Source: Palsa-147 sp963771905 (GTDB taxonomy: Bacteria; Acidobacteriota; Terriglobia; Acidiferrales; UBA7541). Taken from it: a DNA stretch of 64,000 nt. The notes under the pieces were generated by a model, which ran no database searches, had not been told where the DNA came from, and was given only the letters and a program-made list of their open reading frames with translations. Position numbers and translations under genes: made by a program. The stretch is taken from NCBI GenBank assembly GCA_963771905.1, contig CAVYVI010000009.1:248001-312000 (forward strand), in the 5' to 3' direction. Positions 29,201 through 37,409 of this stretch are shown one piece after another (the stretch's first letter is position 1; each line of letters starts with the position of its first letter).

Positions 29201-29709
29201 GTTGCAGTCTGAGTTGAAGCACCAGGAGCAACGCCGGGTTGCAGGGCCAAAAGATCCGTGTACTGGCGGCCGTTGAGGGGAATGTTTTCCATCTGCGTGC
29301 TGGCAATGACGTCGCCCAGTTGCGTGTTGGCGGTCTCCACGTGCAGGGCATCCGCAGCAACTTCGACAGAGCCGGTGACTCCGCCAACCTTGAGGACGAC
29401 GTCGAACCGCAACTCATCGTTCGTATTCAGGACGATATCGGTCCGCTGGTAGGTTTCGAAGCCGGACGCCGAAACGGATAGCTCGTATCGACCGACTGGG
29501 AGAGCCAAGAATGCATATGCACCGACGTCATTCGTAGTAACGGTCCGGGTCACTGCGGTGTCGAGGTTCTTGACGGTCGCGGTTGCTTTGGGGACAGCGG
29601 CACCGCTTGAATCCGTGACGACGCCGGAAATTGACCCTACTTCGCTACCCCACGCGACCATAGCCAGGAGCAAGGGAATCGCGAATAACCAAAGTTTTGC
29701 ACTGCGCAT
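26251..29709 (-). CDS. TonB-dependent receptor (Oar-like) with carboxypeptidase-regulatory N-domain
   Basis: The protein has 1152 residues from the ATG at 29709, preceded by AGGAGGTG. A signal peptide (LWLFAIPLLLAMVAWGSEVG) leads into a CarboxypepD_reg-like Ig domain (GSISGVVTDSSGAAVPKATA..GRYELSVSASGFE). A plug domain follows (LPLNGR-type motif as IPLNGRQYTDLLALQPG), then a long beta-barrel ending with ..IGQLVAKFIF. Such Oar-type receptors are outer-membrane importers of large or complex nutrients and typical of Acidobacteriota. Operator A overlaps the start point of its own strong promoter, so it should belong to the GntR regulon of this locus. It is complete. Confidence 0.92.
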   Translation of the reverse strand: MRSAKLWLFAIPLLLAMVAWGSEVGSISGVVTDSSGAAVPKATATVKNLDTAVTRTVTTNDVGAYAFLALPVGRYELSVSASGFETYQRTDIVLNTNDELRFDVVLKVGGVTGSVEVAADALHVETANTQLGDVIASTQMENIPLNGRQYTDLLALQPGVAPGASTQTATYNQYFGTTETGSISVSGQRETSNGFFVNGTSVNDTLNNGATVVPNLDSIQEFRILTSNFDAEYGNYSGGLVTVVTKSGTNVLHGDAFDYVRNTSLDARSFFDGPRNAFVQNQFGGTLGGPIRRDKVFFFTDYQGTRSDIGQSAGEVPVPSTAERGGDFSEIAASEMTGTVGGPNFASILSSELGYPVSSGEPYYSSGCTTATCVFPNGMIPQTAFSAPAQALLKYIPTPTSGGLFVSNANTVHTRDDLFSGRVDFNTNFWGTISAYYFFDDKSIDTPFGNNIVPGFPTLSGGRSQLYTVSDTKSFGPDALNEFHLAYDRAVYHNGRPLAGLATLASLGFNENQPGGIVSLAGAEEGVPTIGFNNFSIGNPIVAYNRYENTPSVADNFSRVIGRHTIKFGGTYMFNDFPEPIPLAVANGDFGFNGTETGIDFADFLIGAPTYFVQEGGFDYRNRRNYVGLYAEDSWRVKHNFTVNYGLRWDLIQPWYELRNQTSTMVAGVQSTVQPGAPEGYVFPGDTVPGYGKIPRGIAKMQYRDFGPRIGIAWSPSANGALAKVLGGPDKFSVRAGWGFFYQNGEGEQALDETGEAPFDVFYAAPLPPLFASPYTNRTDGGIHAPFPFTSTNFPWPLELPIGGYPVVPIGQVVPYVESYNLTLQRQFGSGTVVSLGYLGNQGHHLLTQIANNPGNPQLCLSLSQPSEVAPGSPTCGPFLENQIYTAANGTVYNSTRQPFGGNFTDDFAFESRANSTYNALQLSLRHTSHRATIFAGYTYSKSLDNTSNIQDKPPNPINPRLSRGLSSFDNTHNFVVSYVYALPFDQLAADRWPRLTSGWRISGVTRFTTGFPIVMYEEDDHSLEGSALNADTPDFLGGSLDLQNPRKANSFTGIPYFNTSLFAPSAIGSEGSANRAFFHGPGFNNFDMSLLKDVKLTERTNLEFRGEFFNIFNHAQFINPSGNITAGPSAFGIINAARPGRIGQLVAKFIF

Positions 29710-29766
29710 GACCCACCTCCTAAGTGCCCCAAGAGACCTGCCGGCGGGAAGCCGGGCAAGGCTTGT

Positions 29767-29811
29767 CTGTCGACTGCCGACAGCTATAGCGGAATCTACT
29801 TTCCGTGTCAA
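29767..29811 (-). promoter_or_regulatory. Promoter and operator A of the TonB receptor
   Basis: On the minus strand TTGACA (29806-29811), a 17-bp spacer and TATAGC (29783-29788) form a near-consensus promoter. The palindrome CTGTCGACTGCCGACAG (29767-29783, plus-strand reading; one mismatch between arms) follows directly and covers the +1 region. This is a clear repressor position. Confidence 0.8.
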
Positions 29812-29950
29812 GTCGTTTCATGGGAGGTCTTTTCTCCCCCGGGTGGGCTATCTCATCGTGTCGGGGACGACAGAGAATCGCTGACCCAGTGCGGGCGGCG
29901 CCGAACGAAATCAATTAGTAAATTGCTCGCATTGTGAGCAGCGCCTTATA

Positions 29951-31045
29951 TCAGCGACGTCGGATCAAACTCGCGTCAATCTCTGCGACCGTTGAACAAC
30001 CTGTAAGCGCCATGGCGGTATTGAATTCTTCGCGAAGCATGCTCAGTGCGCGGCTCACGCCCTTCTCTCCGCCGGCGGCCAATGCCCAAGCGTAGGGACG
30101 TCCGATAAGGACAGCTCTCGCGCCGAGCGCCAGTGCGATAAGCACGTCGGTGCCTCGACGCACACCGCTATCGACGAGAACTTCGATTCGGCCGTCGACC
30201 GCGGTTGCAATTTCGTGAAGGACTTCTATCGCAGCAGGAGCCCGGTCCAACTGGCGGCCACCGTGATTCGAGACGACGATTCCTTGCATTCCGCTTGAAA
30301 CAGCGCGCAGAGCATCATCGGTCGATAGGATGCCTTTCAATAAGATGGGCAGCTTGGTGATGCTCTTCAGCCACTCGAGATAGTCCCACGTCAAAGCGAC
30401 GGTAAGCTCGCGCGCGGAGAACGCAAGCAATTGCTCGTCACTCATACCTGGCGAAAGCCCCTTGAGTCCGAGACCTTTCAGACTCTCGTAAAGCATCGCC
30501 TTGGGATAGAAATAATTGTTCCGCAGATCCCGCTCTCGTCTTCCACCGACCGGAACGTCTGCGGTTAGACAGATTGCAGTATGCCCGGCGGCTTCGGCGC
30601 GCTGGATGAGTCCTTTAGTGATGCCTTTGTCACGATATGCATAGAGCTGCAGCCAGAAAGGACCTCGAGATGCCTTGGCAATTTCTTCGAATCCGTAGCA
30701 AGCGCCCGTGCTGACCGTGTAGATTGTCCCAGCATTTGCTGCGGCACGGGCGACAGCGAGTTCGCCATCTGGATGAAAACGGCGAAGACACGCAGCCGGC
30801 GCCAGAATGACCGGGAATGTTATTGAATGTCCGAGAACCGTGGTGCCGAGATTTCGTTTAGTGACGTCTCGGAGTACACGCGGGATAATTTGAATCCGGC
30901 GAAACGCTTCAATATTCTCCCGAAGCGCGACTTCGTCGTCGGTCCCACCCGACAGATGATCAAATACAGGCTTCGGCAAAGCCCGTCTGGCAAGCTCTTC
31001 AAATTCCGAAAGATTTACGGGATAGCGTTGTGCTTTCTTCTTCAT
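29951..31045 (-). CDS. FMN-dependent alpha-hydroxy-acid oxidase/dehydrogenase
   Basis: The 364-residue protein is a member of the LctD/glycolate oxidase family (TIM barrel). Features are LSGGTDDEVALRENIEAF at the N-terminus, FPVILAPAACLRRFHPDGE, WLQLYAYRDKG and ICLTADVP. The lysine strand reads LPILLKGILSTDDA, the catalytic His/Arg motif VVSNHGGRQLD, and the phosphate site is LVDSGVRRGTDVL plus IGRPYAWALA. It oxidises an L-2-hydroxy acid to the 2-oxo acid. It lies 100 bp behind the symporter gene on the same strand, so the two probably form one transcript from operator B. Confidence 0.9.
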   Translation of the reverse strand: MKKKAQRYPVNLSEFEELARRALPKPVFDHLSGGTDDEVALRENIEAFRRIQIIPRVLRDVTKRNLGTTVLGHSITFPVILAPAACLRRFHPDGELAVARAAANAGTIYTVSTGACYGFEEIAKASRGPFWLQLYAYRDKGITKGLIQRAEAAGHTAICLTADVPVGGRRERDLRNNYFYPKAMLYESLKGLGLKGLSPGMSDEQLLAFSARELTVALTWDYLEWLKSITKLPILLKGILSTDDALRAVSSGMQGIVVSNHGGRQLDRAPAAIEVLHEIATAVDGRIEVLVDSGVRRGTDVLIALALGARAVLIGRPYAWALAAGGEKGVSRALSMLREEFNTAMALTGCSTVAEIDASLIRRR

Positions 31046-31145
31046 CGGAGTTTCAATTCCATTACCGCAGAGATATCGGTCCGATTCATGCGACTGTCAA
31101 GCGCGGCGGAACTGAAAGATATTGCGACGCTGCCACCGCTAGAAT

Positions 31146-32672
31146 CTAGATTCCCTTCTCGACGTCGAACTTTGTTACGGGTCCCTCCGGAATATTATGG
31201 CCGTGAACGAGGCCCCGCAGTTTTTCCTGGTCAGGTGCAGGCCCCAACAGACTCAACAAATATCCCGCAACGTAAGTAACCAGGACTCCGATAAACGAGA
31301 AGTAATAGAAAGAATAATGCGTTTTCCATCCCACGAGCGCCACGATCAACACGCCAATGAATGCGCCGCACACGGTTGCCGTTCCCTTGGCCCTGCGGCT
31401 TAACATCCCAAGCAAAAAAATGCCTAAGATCGGCCCGCCGAGATAGCTGTTAATCACGTTGAAGGCGTTCGTGAGCGGTCCGAGACGATTTGCATAAAGC
31501 GCGCCGATCGTCGCGGCGATTCCCCATCCCACCGTGCCGAGTCGGCCGACGAGAACCACGCTTGGACCCGCATCGCCCTTTCGAAATAATCGTTGATAAA
31601 AATCCACGGTGGTCACAGTCGTGAGCGAATTAATTCCCGCGCTCATCACCGCCATCGAAGCCGCAAATATCGACGCGATCACGAATCCCGAGAGGACGCC
31701 CGGCAACTCGTGGACAACGAAGAATGGAAGGATTACGTCCACATTCGGAAGGCCGGCAAGATGACTCGGATAGACGTGATAGAAAACGAAAATGGCGGTC
31801 CCGAGCAAAAACAGGAGAAATCCAACGGGAACGACAATCAAGCCGTCCAGCAAAACGGATTTGCGCCCCTCGGCCAGGGACTTTGTCGCAAAATATCGCT
31901 GCAAATACGCCTGGTCTGTTCCCATCGTTGAGAGCAACAGCGTCCCGCCTCCCAGGATCATGGGCCAAAACCCCGTCAGGACGGTTGGATCGGTAGTGAA
32001 ATTGAACATGTGGAAGCGCCCGTAGTCCGAAGCGATTTGAAAAAAACCGTGAATATGCCCGGGAATTTTGGTGATCGACAACCAGAAGACCGTGATGATT
32101 CCTGTCACCAGAATCGTAAATTGCAGCACATCAGTCCAGATAACAGCCTTCATGCCGCCTAGAGTCGTGTAAAGCGTGGTTACTGTGCCCATCACCAGAA
32201 TGCAAGCGCCTAATGAAACTCCCGTCAGCAACGACAGCACCATGGATGGCGCGTAAATTACGATCGCAACGTGCCCTCCGCGGGTCAGCAAAAATAGGGC
32301 GCTACCTAAAAGACGAGTCTTTAGGTCGAATCGCCGTTCCAGATATTCGTAGCCGGTGTAGAACTGAAATCGGGAGTAGAACGGCAGAAAGAGATACATG
32401 ACAACCGGGACAGCTGCTAGAAATATGACGGTCTGCAAGAATAATTCGAGATTGTGGCCGAAGCCCCATGCAGGAATCCCCATGTAGCTGATCGCACTCA
32501 TGTCGGCAGCGACGAGAGAGATCGCCACCGGAATGAAACCCATGGCGCGCCCACCGAGGAAGTAGTCAGAGGCGGAGGACTTCTTGCGGTAGAACAAGCT
32601 GCCGATCGTGCCTACCGTGACGATGTAACCGCCAAGAATGATCCAGGATGAGAGCGAGAAACCGTGGTTCAT
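31146..32672 (-). CDS. Sodium:solute symporter (SSS family)
   Basis: The 508-residue protein has about 13 transmembrane helices and SSS signatures: YFLGGRAMGFIPVAISLVAA, DMSAISYMGIPAWGFG, the YEYLERRFD loop, and GGMKAVIWTDVLQF with the Na+-site helix. FAASMAVMSAGINSLTTVTT follows. It imports an organic solute (sugar, sugar acid or carboxylate) with Na+ across the inner membrane. The adjacent hydroxyacid oxidase and TonB receptor suggest uptake of a sugar-acid-like substrate. The gene is intact, unlike its paralog at 40866-42360. Confidence 0.92.
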   Translation of the reverse strand: MNHGFSLSSWIILGGYIVTVGTIGSLFYRKKSSASDYFLGGRAMGFIPVAISLVAADMSAISYMGIPAWGFGHNLELFLQTVIFLAAVPVVMYLFLPFYSRFQFYTGYEYLERRFDLKTRLLGSALFLLTRGGHVAIVIYAPSMVLSLLTGVSLGACILVMGTVTTLYTTLGGMKAVIWTDVLQFTILVTGIITVFWLSITKIPGHIHGFFQIASDYGRFHMFNFTTDPTVLTGFWPMILGGGTLLLSTMGTDQAYLQRYFATKSLAEGRKSVLLDGLIVVPVGFLLFLLGTAIFVFYHVYPSHLAGLPNVDVILPFFVVHELPGVLSGFVIASIFAASMAVMSAGINSLTTVTTVDFYQRLFRKGDAGPSVVLVGRLGTVGWGIAATIGALYANRLGPLTNAFNVINSYLGGPILGIFLLGMLSRRAKGTATVCGAFIGVLIVALVGWKTHYSFYYFSFIGVLVTYVAGYLLSLLGPAPDQEKLRGLVHGHNIPEGPVTKFDVEKGI

Positions 32673-32698
32673 ATGGGGATAAGGTTATAGCACCAACT

Positions 32699-32715
32699 CA
32701 GTCGACTGTCGACAG
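32699..32715. promoter_or_regulatory. Operator B
   Basis: CAGTCGACTGTCGACAG matches the locus palindrome CTGTCGACNGTCGACAG with one mismatch in the left arm. It lies 27 bp before the symporter start and would control symporter plus hydroxyacid oxidase. Confidence 0.75.
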
Positions 32716-32923
32716 AGCGAATCATCAAGCGAAAAAACCGAAACGAAGACCTCACAACAGCATCGCCAGTGAAACTCGAAACGCCCTGGCACGGTCGAAC
32801 GTGGTCACCGCGCAGCCGGGGCGAGTATACTGCCACGATTGGCGGCTGAGTGGCGAATGAACAGTTCACAAAAACTGTCGACTAACGGAACGGGTTGACA
32901 GAGCGGCGAAAGACGGGTAATCG

Positions 32924-32946
32924 TATAGTCTGTCGGCAGTCGACAG
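32924..32946 (+). promoter_or_regulatory. -10 box and operator C of the dehydrogenase/dehydratase operon
   Basis: TATAGT (32924-32929) is followed directly by CTGTCGGCAGTCGACAG (32930-32946). The geometry equals operator A. A TTGACA at 32895-32900 is 23 bp from this -10, so the true -35 is uncertain. A TGTCGAC half-site also lies at 32876-32882. Confidence 0.7.
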
Positions 32947-32959
32947 GGTGGCTTTTCGC

Positions 32960-34030
32960 ATGAAAATCGTCAATATCGACAGCTACTTCAAGGAAATCCG
33001 GGGCTACGACTATGAGGATCACCTTCTGCGAAAGCTGGGTTGCTCGCTGGTTCTCGCCACCACTCGGACCGAGGACGAGATCGTACAGGCGTGCCGTGGC
33101 TGTGAAGCGGTGATCGTCGAACACGCCGACACGCCAGTCACGAAGGCGGTGATCGATCGACTGGATGATTGCCGGATGATCGCGAAATACGCCGTCGGGG
33201 TTGACAACGTTGACGTATCCGCTGCAACCCAATGCGGAATCATCGTTTGCCACGCGCCAAACTTCTGTGCGGAGGAAGTCTCCGATCATGCGGTCGCTCT
33301 TCTGCTGGCTCTGACGCGCCGGGTAGTGCAGTTCAACGATCACGTGCGCAAAGGCGGATGGTTCGATCTCACGATCGCCCCTTCGCTTCGGCGGACCAAA
33401 AATCGGGTCTTGGGCCTCGTGGGATTCGGGAGGATTGCGCGGCTCGTGGCACAAAAGTTGAAGCCGTTCGGCGTAAAGATTCTGGCGTATGACCCATTCA
33501 TCGATCCGAAAATCGCAGAAGCGCAGGGTGTCGCGCTGGTTGAGTTAGAGAAACTCCTTGCGGAGTCCGACTTTGTTTCAGTACACACCCCGCTCACGAA
33601 AGACACGCGTCACTTAATTGGCGCGCGATTGCTGGGCTTGATGAAACCGACGAGCTTCCTGGTGAATACGAGTCGCGGCCCAGTGATCGACGAGGCCGCG
33701 CTCTTTGAAACTCTCCGCGACAAACGCATCGCAGGCGCAGCGCTTGATGTGACTGAGATTGAACCTCTGCCCGCTACGAGTCCACTGCGCACGCTGGATA
33801 ATCTGATCCTGACGCCACACCAAGGCGCGACCTCGATTGAGTCGCTCGACGACGTCCGATACACGATCGCCGCCTCAGTTGAGGCTTTCTGTAATGGATA
33901 TTGGCCTGAGTTCGTCGCCAACCGTGAAGTGAAACCAAAAATCCCGTTGAAACCCTGGCAGGTATTTGCCGAGTCAAAGGACCGGATAGCGCGGATCGAC
34001 GATTCCGGACGTCTCATCGATTTCGATTGA
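32960..34030 (+). CDS. D-isomer-specific 2-hydroxyacid dehydrogenase
   Basis: The protein has 356 residues from the ATG at 32960; a GTG 12 bases upstream is the alternative. It has the substrate domain with KYAVGVDNVD, the Rossmann NAD site VLGLVGFGRIARLVAQKL, and the catalytic triad Arg (NTSRGPVIDEAAL), Glu (ALDVTEIEPLP) and His (LTPHQGATS). It interconverts a D-2-hydroxy acid and a 2-oxo acid. It leads an operon with the enolase-superfamily gene (66 bp gap). It sits directly downstream of operator C and is divergent from the symporter. Confidence 0.9.
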   Translation: MKIVNIDSYFKEIRGYDYEDHLLRKLGCSLVLATTRTEDEIVQACRGCEAVIVEHADTPVTKAVIDRLDDCRMIAKYAVGVDNVDVSAATQCGIIVCHAPNFCAEEVSDHAVALLLALTRRVVQFNDHVRKGGWFDLTIAPSLRRTKNRVLGLVGFGRIARLVAQKLKPFGVKILAYDPFIDPKIAEAQGVALVELEKLLAESDFVSVHTPLTKDTRHLIGARLLGLMKPTSFLVNTSRGPVIDEAALFETLRDKRIAGAALDVTEIEPLPATSPLRTLDNLILTPHQGATSIESLDDVRYTIAASVEAFCNGYWPEFVANREVKPKIPLKPWQVFAESKDRIARIDDSGRLIDFD

Positions 34031-34096
34031 GTCTTTGCATAGTTTGATCCCGGCGCGAGACGATCAGTTTATGGAAAGCGGCTTGAAACAACGCCG

Positions 34097-35263
34097 ATGA
34101 AAATCGTATCCGTCGAACCAGTTCCGCTCACTTCGCCGTATCTTCCCTCAAGGCCGCTTGCGCGTCCGCCTGAAAGCACGGTTCGAAATTGCGTGTGGGC
34201 GCGAATCGAGACCGATGAAGGAATCACTGGATGGGGAGAAGCCTACTCGGGGTGTTACGCCACCGAGGTCACCGTGGCCGCGATTCGCAGACACAGCCGA
34301 AGCATACTGGGGATGGATCCTACCGGCCCTGATTCGACTTTGACCCACATGCGATTTTGCAATCGCTACTGGGCGATGCGCGGAATCGGAGCGCAGGCGA
34401 CGAGCGCCATCGAAGGCGCGCTGTGGGACATTGCCAGCAAGGTGAAAAATTTGCCGCTCTGGAAACTGCTCGGCGATGGAAAATCGCGGCCGGTGCTTCT
34501 CTACGCGAGCGACGGAGGCAATCCGCGAACGCCCGAAGAGATTTTTGAGGAAACGCAGTATTATGTCGGCCTCGGTTACCGAGCGTACAAGATGAGTTGC
34601 GGTGGCGATCCCGATGAAAATGGCGACCGGCTTTCTTTCGACCGTGAGCGCGTCCGTGCAGCGCGTGAAGGGCTCGGCGATGAACGATTCTTATTCTTGG
34701 ACGTTTGTGTTCCACAGCGCTCGAAGAATTGGCAGCGCGGGCAAGCCGAGGCATACATGAAAGCTCTCGCTCCTTTCAAGCCGAGATTCATGGAAGAGCC
34801 GGCCATGACATATGAATTGGAGCGCTATCGTGAATTGCAGACTCTTCGCTTGATCCCGACGGCCGGTGGAGAGTCGTTTACATCTCCGGAAGAATTCGAG
34901 CCGTTTCTGAAGTCTGGCGCGCTTGGCGTGGCACAACCCGATGCGTCGGTTGTTGGAGGGCCCGCCAGTTGCGTCGAAGTGTGCAACATGGCGCGGGTGC
35001 ACGGAGTTTCCGTCTGCCTTCACACGTGGTGCGCGGGAGTTGGAATTGCTCAAAATATCCAGGCTGCATGCAGCGTTGACGGGTTGCTCGCGATGGAATT
35101 TCCACAATACGTAAATCCTCTCGCCACTGAACCATTGGAATCTATCTGGAAATTTGAAGGCGGCTATCTAACGCCCCCCAACGAACCGGGACTGGGCGTG
35201 AAGATATCCGAAGATCTCCTCATGAAATACAAGTATAGGCCGGACAGCGAGAGGGATTACTGA
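34097..35263 (+). CDS. Mandelate racemase/enolase-superfamily dehydratase
   Basis: The 388-residue protein has the MR-subgroup layout. The capping domain (GITGWGEAYSG) precedes a barrel with Lys165 (AYKMS), metal ligands Asp202 (FLDVC), Glu233/234 (FMEEP) and Glu259 (AGGES), and an Asp282/His309 dyad (QPDAS, CLHTW). This subgroup contains acid-sugar dehydratases that turn aldonates or uronates into 2-keto-3-deoxy acids; the substrate here is not predictable. In this locus it would supply a 2-keto-3-deoxy product to the DapA- or HpcH-type aldolases. It is complete. Confidence 0.9.
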   Translation: MKIVSVEPVPLTSPYLPSRPLARPPESTVRNCVWARIETDEGITGWGEAYSGCYATEVTVAAIRRHSRSILGMDPTGPDSTLTHMRFCNRYWAMRGIGAQATSAIEGALWDIASKVKNLPLWKLLGDGKSRPVLLYASDGGNPRTPEEIFEETQYYVGLGYRAYKMSCGGDPDENGDRLSFDRERVRAAREGLGDERFLFLDVCVPQRSKNWQRGQAEAYMKALAPFKPRFMEEPAMTYELERYRELQTLRLIPTAGGESFTSPEEFEPFLKSGALGVAQPDASVVGGPASCVEVCNMARVHGVSVCLHTWCAGVGIAQNIQAACSVDGLLAMEFPQYVNPLATEPLESIWKFEGGYLTPPNEPGLGVKISEDLLMKYKYRPDSERDY

Positions 35264-35544
35264 TTTCGGTTTTTGCGGATCATGTCGCAAGGCCGATATC
35301 GTGACACTGAGCCGCTACTTTTCGCACGAGAAATTCCCGGCGTCGTTCGCGTCGCCAGTGCGCTTGTGTTTTGGCTTCGCCGGATAGACACACAGAGGGC
35401 GCGCGGATATGCAAGCCGGCGAAAAATACGCCAGCTGAATCGTCGTGTCAAATCTAAGGGCCGCGGCGGAGGAAGCGGGCTAGTAACCGAATCGTGAATC
35501 CTGCGACTCCGGATTCGACGAACTCACGGCGACTCGCGGCATCG
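35264..35544. other. Intergenic region upstream of the GntR promoter
   Basis: No credible gene is present; the short frames are not preceded by ribosome binding sites. The regulatory signals lie in the next 45 bp. Confidence 0.5.
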
Positions 35545-35588
35545 TTGACGCGCCACTCCGCAAGGCTTATTCTGTCGACAGTAGCCAG
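35545..35588 (+). promoter_or_regulatory. Promoter and operator D of the GntR gene (autoregulation)
   Basis: TTGACG (35545-35550), a 17-bp spacer and TATTCT (35568-35573) form a good promoter. CTGTCGACAGTAGCCAG (35572-35588) matches the locus palindrome at 15 of 17 positions and overlaps the end of the -10. The regulator gene starts at 35600. Confidence 0.75.
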
Positions 35589-35599
35589 GAGCGGCAGCC

Positions 35600-36307
35600 A
35601 TGGGCAAGAACAGGGCGTTGTTCAGCCCGATGCGCGGACACGCTAGCTTCAAAGAACAAGCCGTGGAATTGTTGTCCGATAGAATTATCTCGGGGAAAAT
35701 CCCTCCTGGCGAGCGGTTGAACGAAAGCTCTTTCTCCGAGCAGTTTCAGATCAGCCGTGCGCCGATTCGCGAAGCTCTTCAACAATTACTCGAGCAAGGC
35801 CTGGTGGTAAACGTTCCCCGGCGGGGAATGTTCGTCGTCAGCCTCGAAACAGAGGACGTTCAAAAGATCAACAGCTTGCGCGTGGTGCTCGAATCGGAAG
35901 CCTTGCGGCTTGTGCGCCTCTCGGGAGCGCCACAAGATGCGCAGAAGCTGTCGCGAATCCTGGGAAAAATGGAGAAGACGGAACCAGGACCCACAAACGA
36001 GTCGGTTCGCCTGGACATGGAATTTCACCGGGCGATTTGGAGCTTTACCGGAAACGAATATTTAGAAAAAATTCTGACGAGCCTGACTGCGCCTCTATTC
36101 GCGCACCGAATGGTCATGCAGCTTCGGGCCGGGACGCAGCGGATGGTGCTTGATTCGCACCGGCCGCTATACGAGTTCGCGATTGGAAGGTCGAAACAGA
36201 CTGCCGAAGCCGTAATGCTGGCGCACCTTACGTTGCGATGGCCCGATCCCGCGCGATATTCCAGCTTCCGGCCGAAAGACGGCGCGCAACCTAGCGCTTC
36301 GAAGTAG
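35600..36307 (+). CDS. GntR-family (FCD/FadR-type) transcriptional regulator
   Basis: The protein has 235 residues. The N-terminal winged HTH (~15-80) reads ELLSDRIISGKIPPGERL, FQISRAPIREALQQL and a wing (VNVPRRGMFVV). The C-terminal all-helical FCD ligand domain (~90-225) has DMEFHRAIWSFTGN and RTMVLD-type helices with His residues likely to bind metal or ligand. FCD regulators respond to sugar acids or carboxylates and usually repress. AGGAG precedes the ATG. It is the only transcription factor in the catabolic locus and has an operator copy in its own promoter, so it is the natural candidate for binding the seven palindromes. Confidence 0.92.
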   Translation: MGKNRALFSPMRGHASFKEQAVELLSDRIISGKIPPGERLNESSFSEQFQISRAPIREALQQLLEQGLVVNVPRRGMFVVSLETEDVQKINSLRVVLESEALRLVRLSGAPQDAQKLSRILGKMEKTEPGPTNESVRLDMEFHRAIWSFTGNEYLEKILTSLTAPLFAHRMVMQLRAGTQRMVLDSHRPLYEFAIGRSKQTAEAVMLAHLTLRWPDPARYSSFRPKDGAQPSASK

Positions 36308-37292
36308 TGCCGACCGACGGGATCACGTATCGGTCGAGAATTTGGTGCACTTTGTCCGTTTCTTCAGGCGTCAGTTTTGAGATGTAAGGCGCGCCCGTCG
36401 CGCGTTCGGCAATTTTCAAATAACGCAAGGCCTCGTCGAACGCGCCCCAGATGCTTCCATACTGAAATATTTGCCATGCCTGACTGAGCTCTCGCTGGCA
36501 TTCTTTCGCCACATCAATTTTCCCGTCGCAGAACGCCTTGTAAAGAGCAACCGCGAGATGCGGACAAAGATTGTGTAATCCGCCCACGAATCCCGAGCAT
36601 CCCATTTGCAGCGCGACAACGATCAGAAACTCGCTTCCCGTCAATACGGAGAATTCCTCATCTCCGCGCATAAGATCCAGCAGATTCTGCAAATTCACGC
36701 AATCTTGATTGCTCTCCTTGATTCCCACAATTTTGGGAATCCGGCGCCGCAGTTCAGCGACGGTTTCGGGATGGATCGAATTCTTCGTCATCACCGGATT
36801 GTCGTAGAGAAATATCGGCAGATCGACGGCGGAAGCAACCTCCGAGAAAAAGGCAATCAGGTGCGGCTGCGTCGTAAAGAAGTAGTACGGAGGCAAGACC
36901 GAAAGATAGGTTACACCGCAATCTCGAATCTGTTTGGCCTTTCGAATGGCCCGGCTTGTACTGGTTTCGCCGAGGCCACCGATGACGGGGATTGTGCCGT
37001 TGACCTCTTCGACGATGATGGAGACGGCCCGGAGCTGCTCCTCGTCCGTCAGAAAGGCGAAGCCGCCCATCGTGCCGTTCGCGAGTATCGCTGCGACTCC
37101 CGCGTGGACAAGGTATTGCGTCAGGCGGCGTAGCCCGGGTTCATCGACGCGGTCACCCTCCTTCAGCGGAGTGCCGATTGGTGGAACGACACCTTGGAGT
37201 CGCTTGCCCGACATTTGCCCGTCAAACTTCGTCTGCATTGTGGACACCGCCTTGCTCGGATCGGGTTGCAGCATTCTTGAATCGACTCTCAT
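36291..37292 (-). CDS. DapA/NanA-family aldolase or lyase
   Basis: The protein is a TIM-barrel class I lyase of 333 residues (or ~307 from a Met at residue 27; no start has a strong ribosome binding site). It has Schiff-base Lys192 (GIKESNQD) and Tyr163 (FLYDNP). The usual GTTGE/GSTGE loop is replaced by GTMGGF (73-78), so it is not standard DHDPS. Family members cleave or form 2-keto-3-deoxy acids and sialic acid. It follows the sialidase-like gene by 117 bp on the same strand and overlaps gntR tail-to-tail by 17 bp. Confidence 0.88.
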   Translation of the reverse strand: MRVDSRMLQPDPSKAVSTMQTKFDGQMSGKRLQGVVPPIGTPLKEGDRVDEPGLRRLTQYLVHAGVAAILANGTMGGFAFLTDEEQLRAVSIIVEEVNGTIPVIGGLGETSTSRAIRKAKQIRDCGVTYLSVLPPYYFFTTQPHLIAFFSEVASAVDLPIFLYDNPVMTKNSIHPETVAELRRRIPKIVGIKESNQDCVNLQNLLDLMRGDEEFSVLTGSEFLIVVALQMGCSGFVGGLHNLCPHLAVALYKAFCDGKIDVAKECQRELSQAWQIFQYGSIWGAFDEALRYLKIAERATGAPYISKLTPEETDKVHQILDRYVIPSVGTTSKR

Positions 37293-37409
37293 CGATTCCG
37301 ATTTGCGAAGCTATTGCAAGCGGGCGCACAGCTCGGAGTTGATTTTGAGTTGAATCCGAGTTGGGAGCAATGTCCTGAATCATTTCTTCCGATTCGGCCG
37401 GCGCCGCTC

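Noticed and set aside
35273..35497. 74-codon frame upstream of gntR
   Set aside because: It has no ribosome binding site, basic low-information sequence and ends before the regulator's promoter; probably chance.
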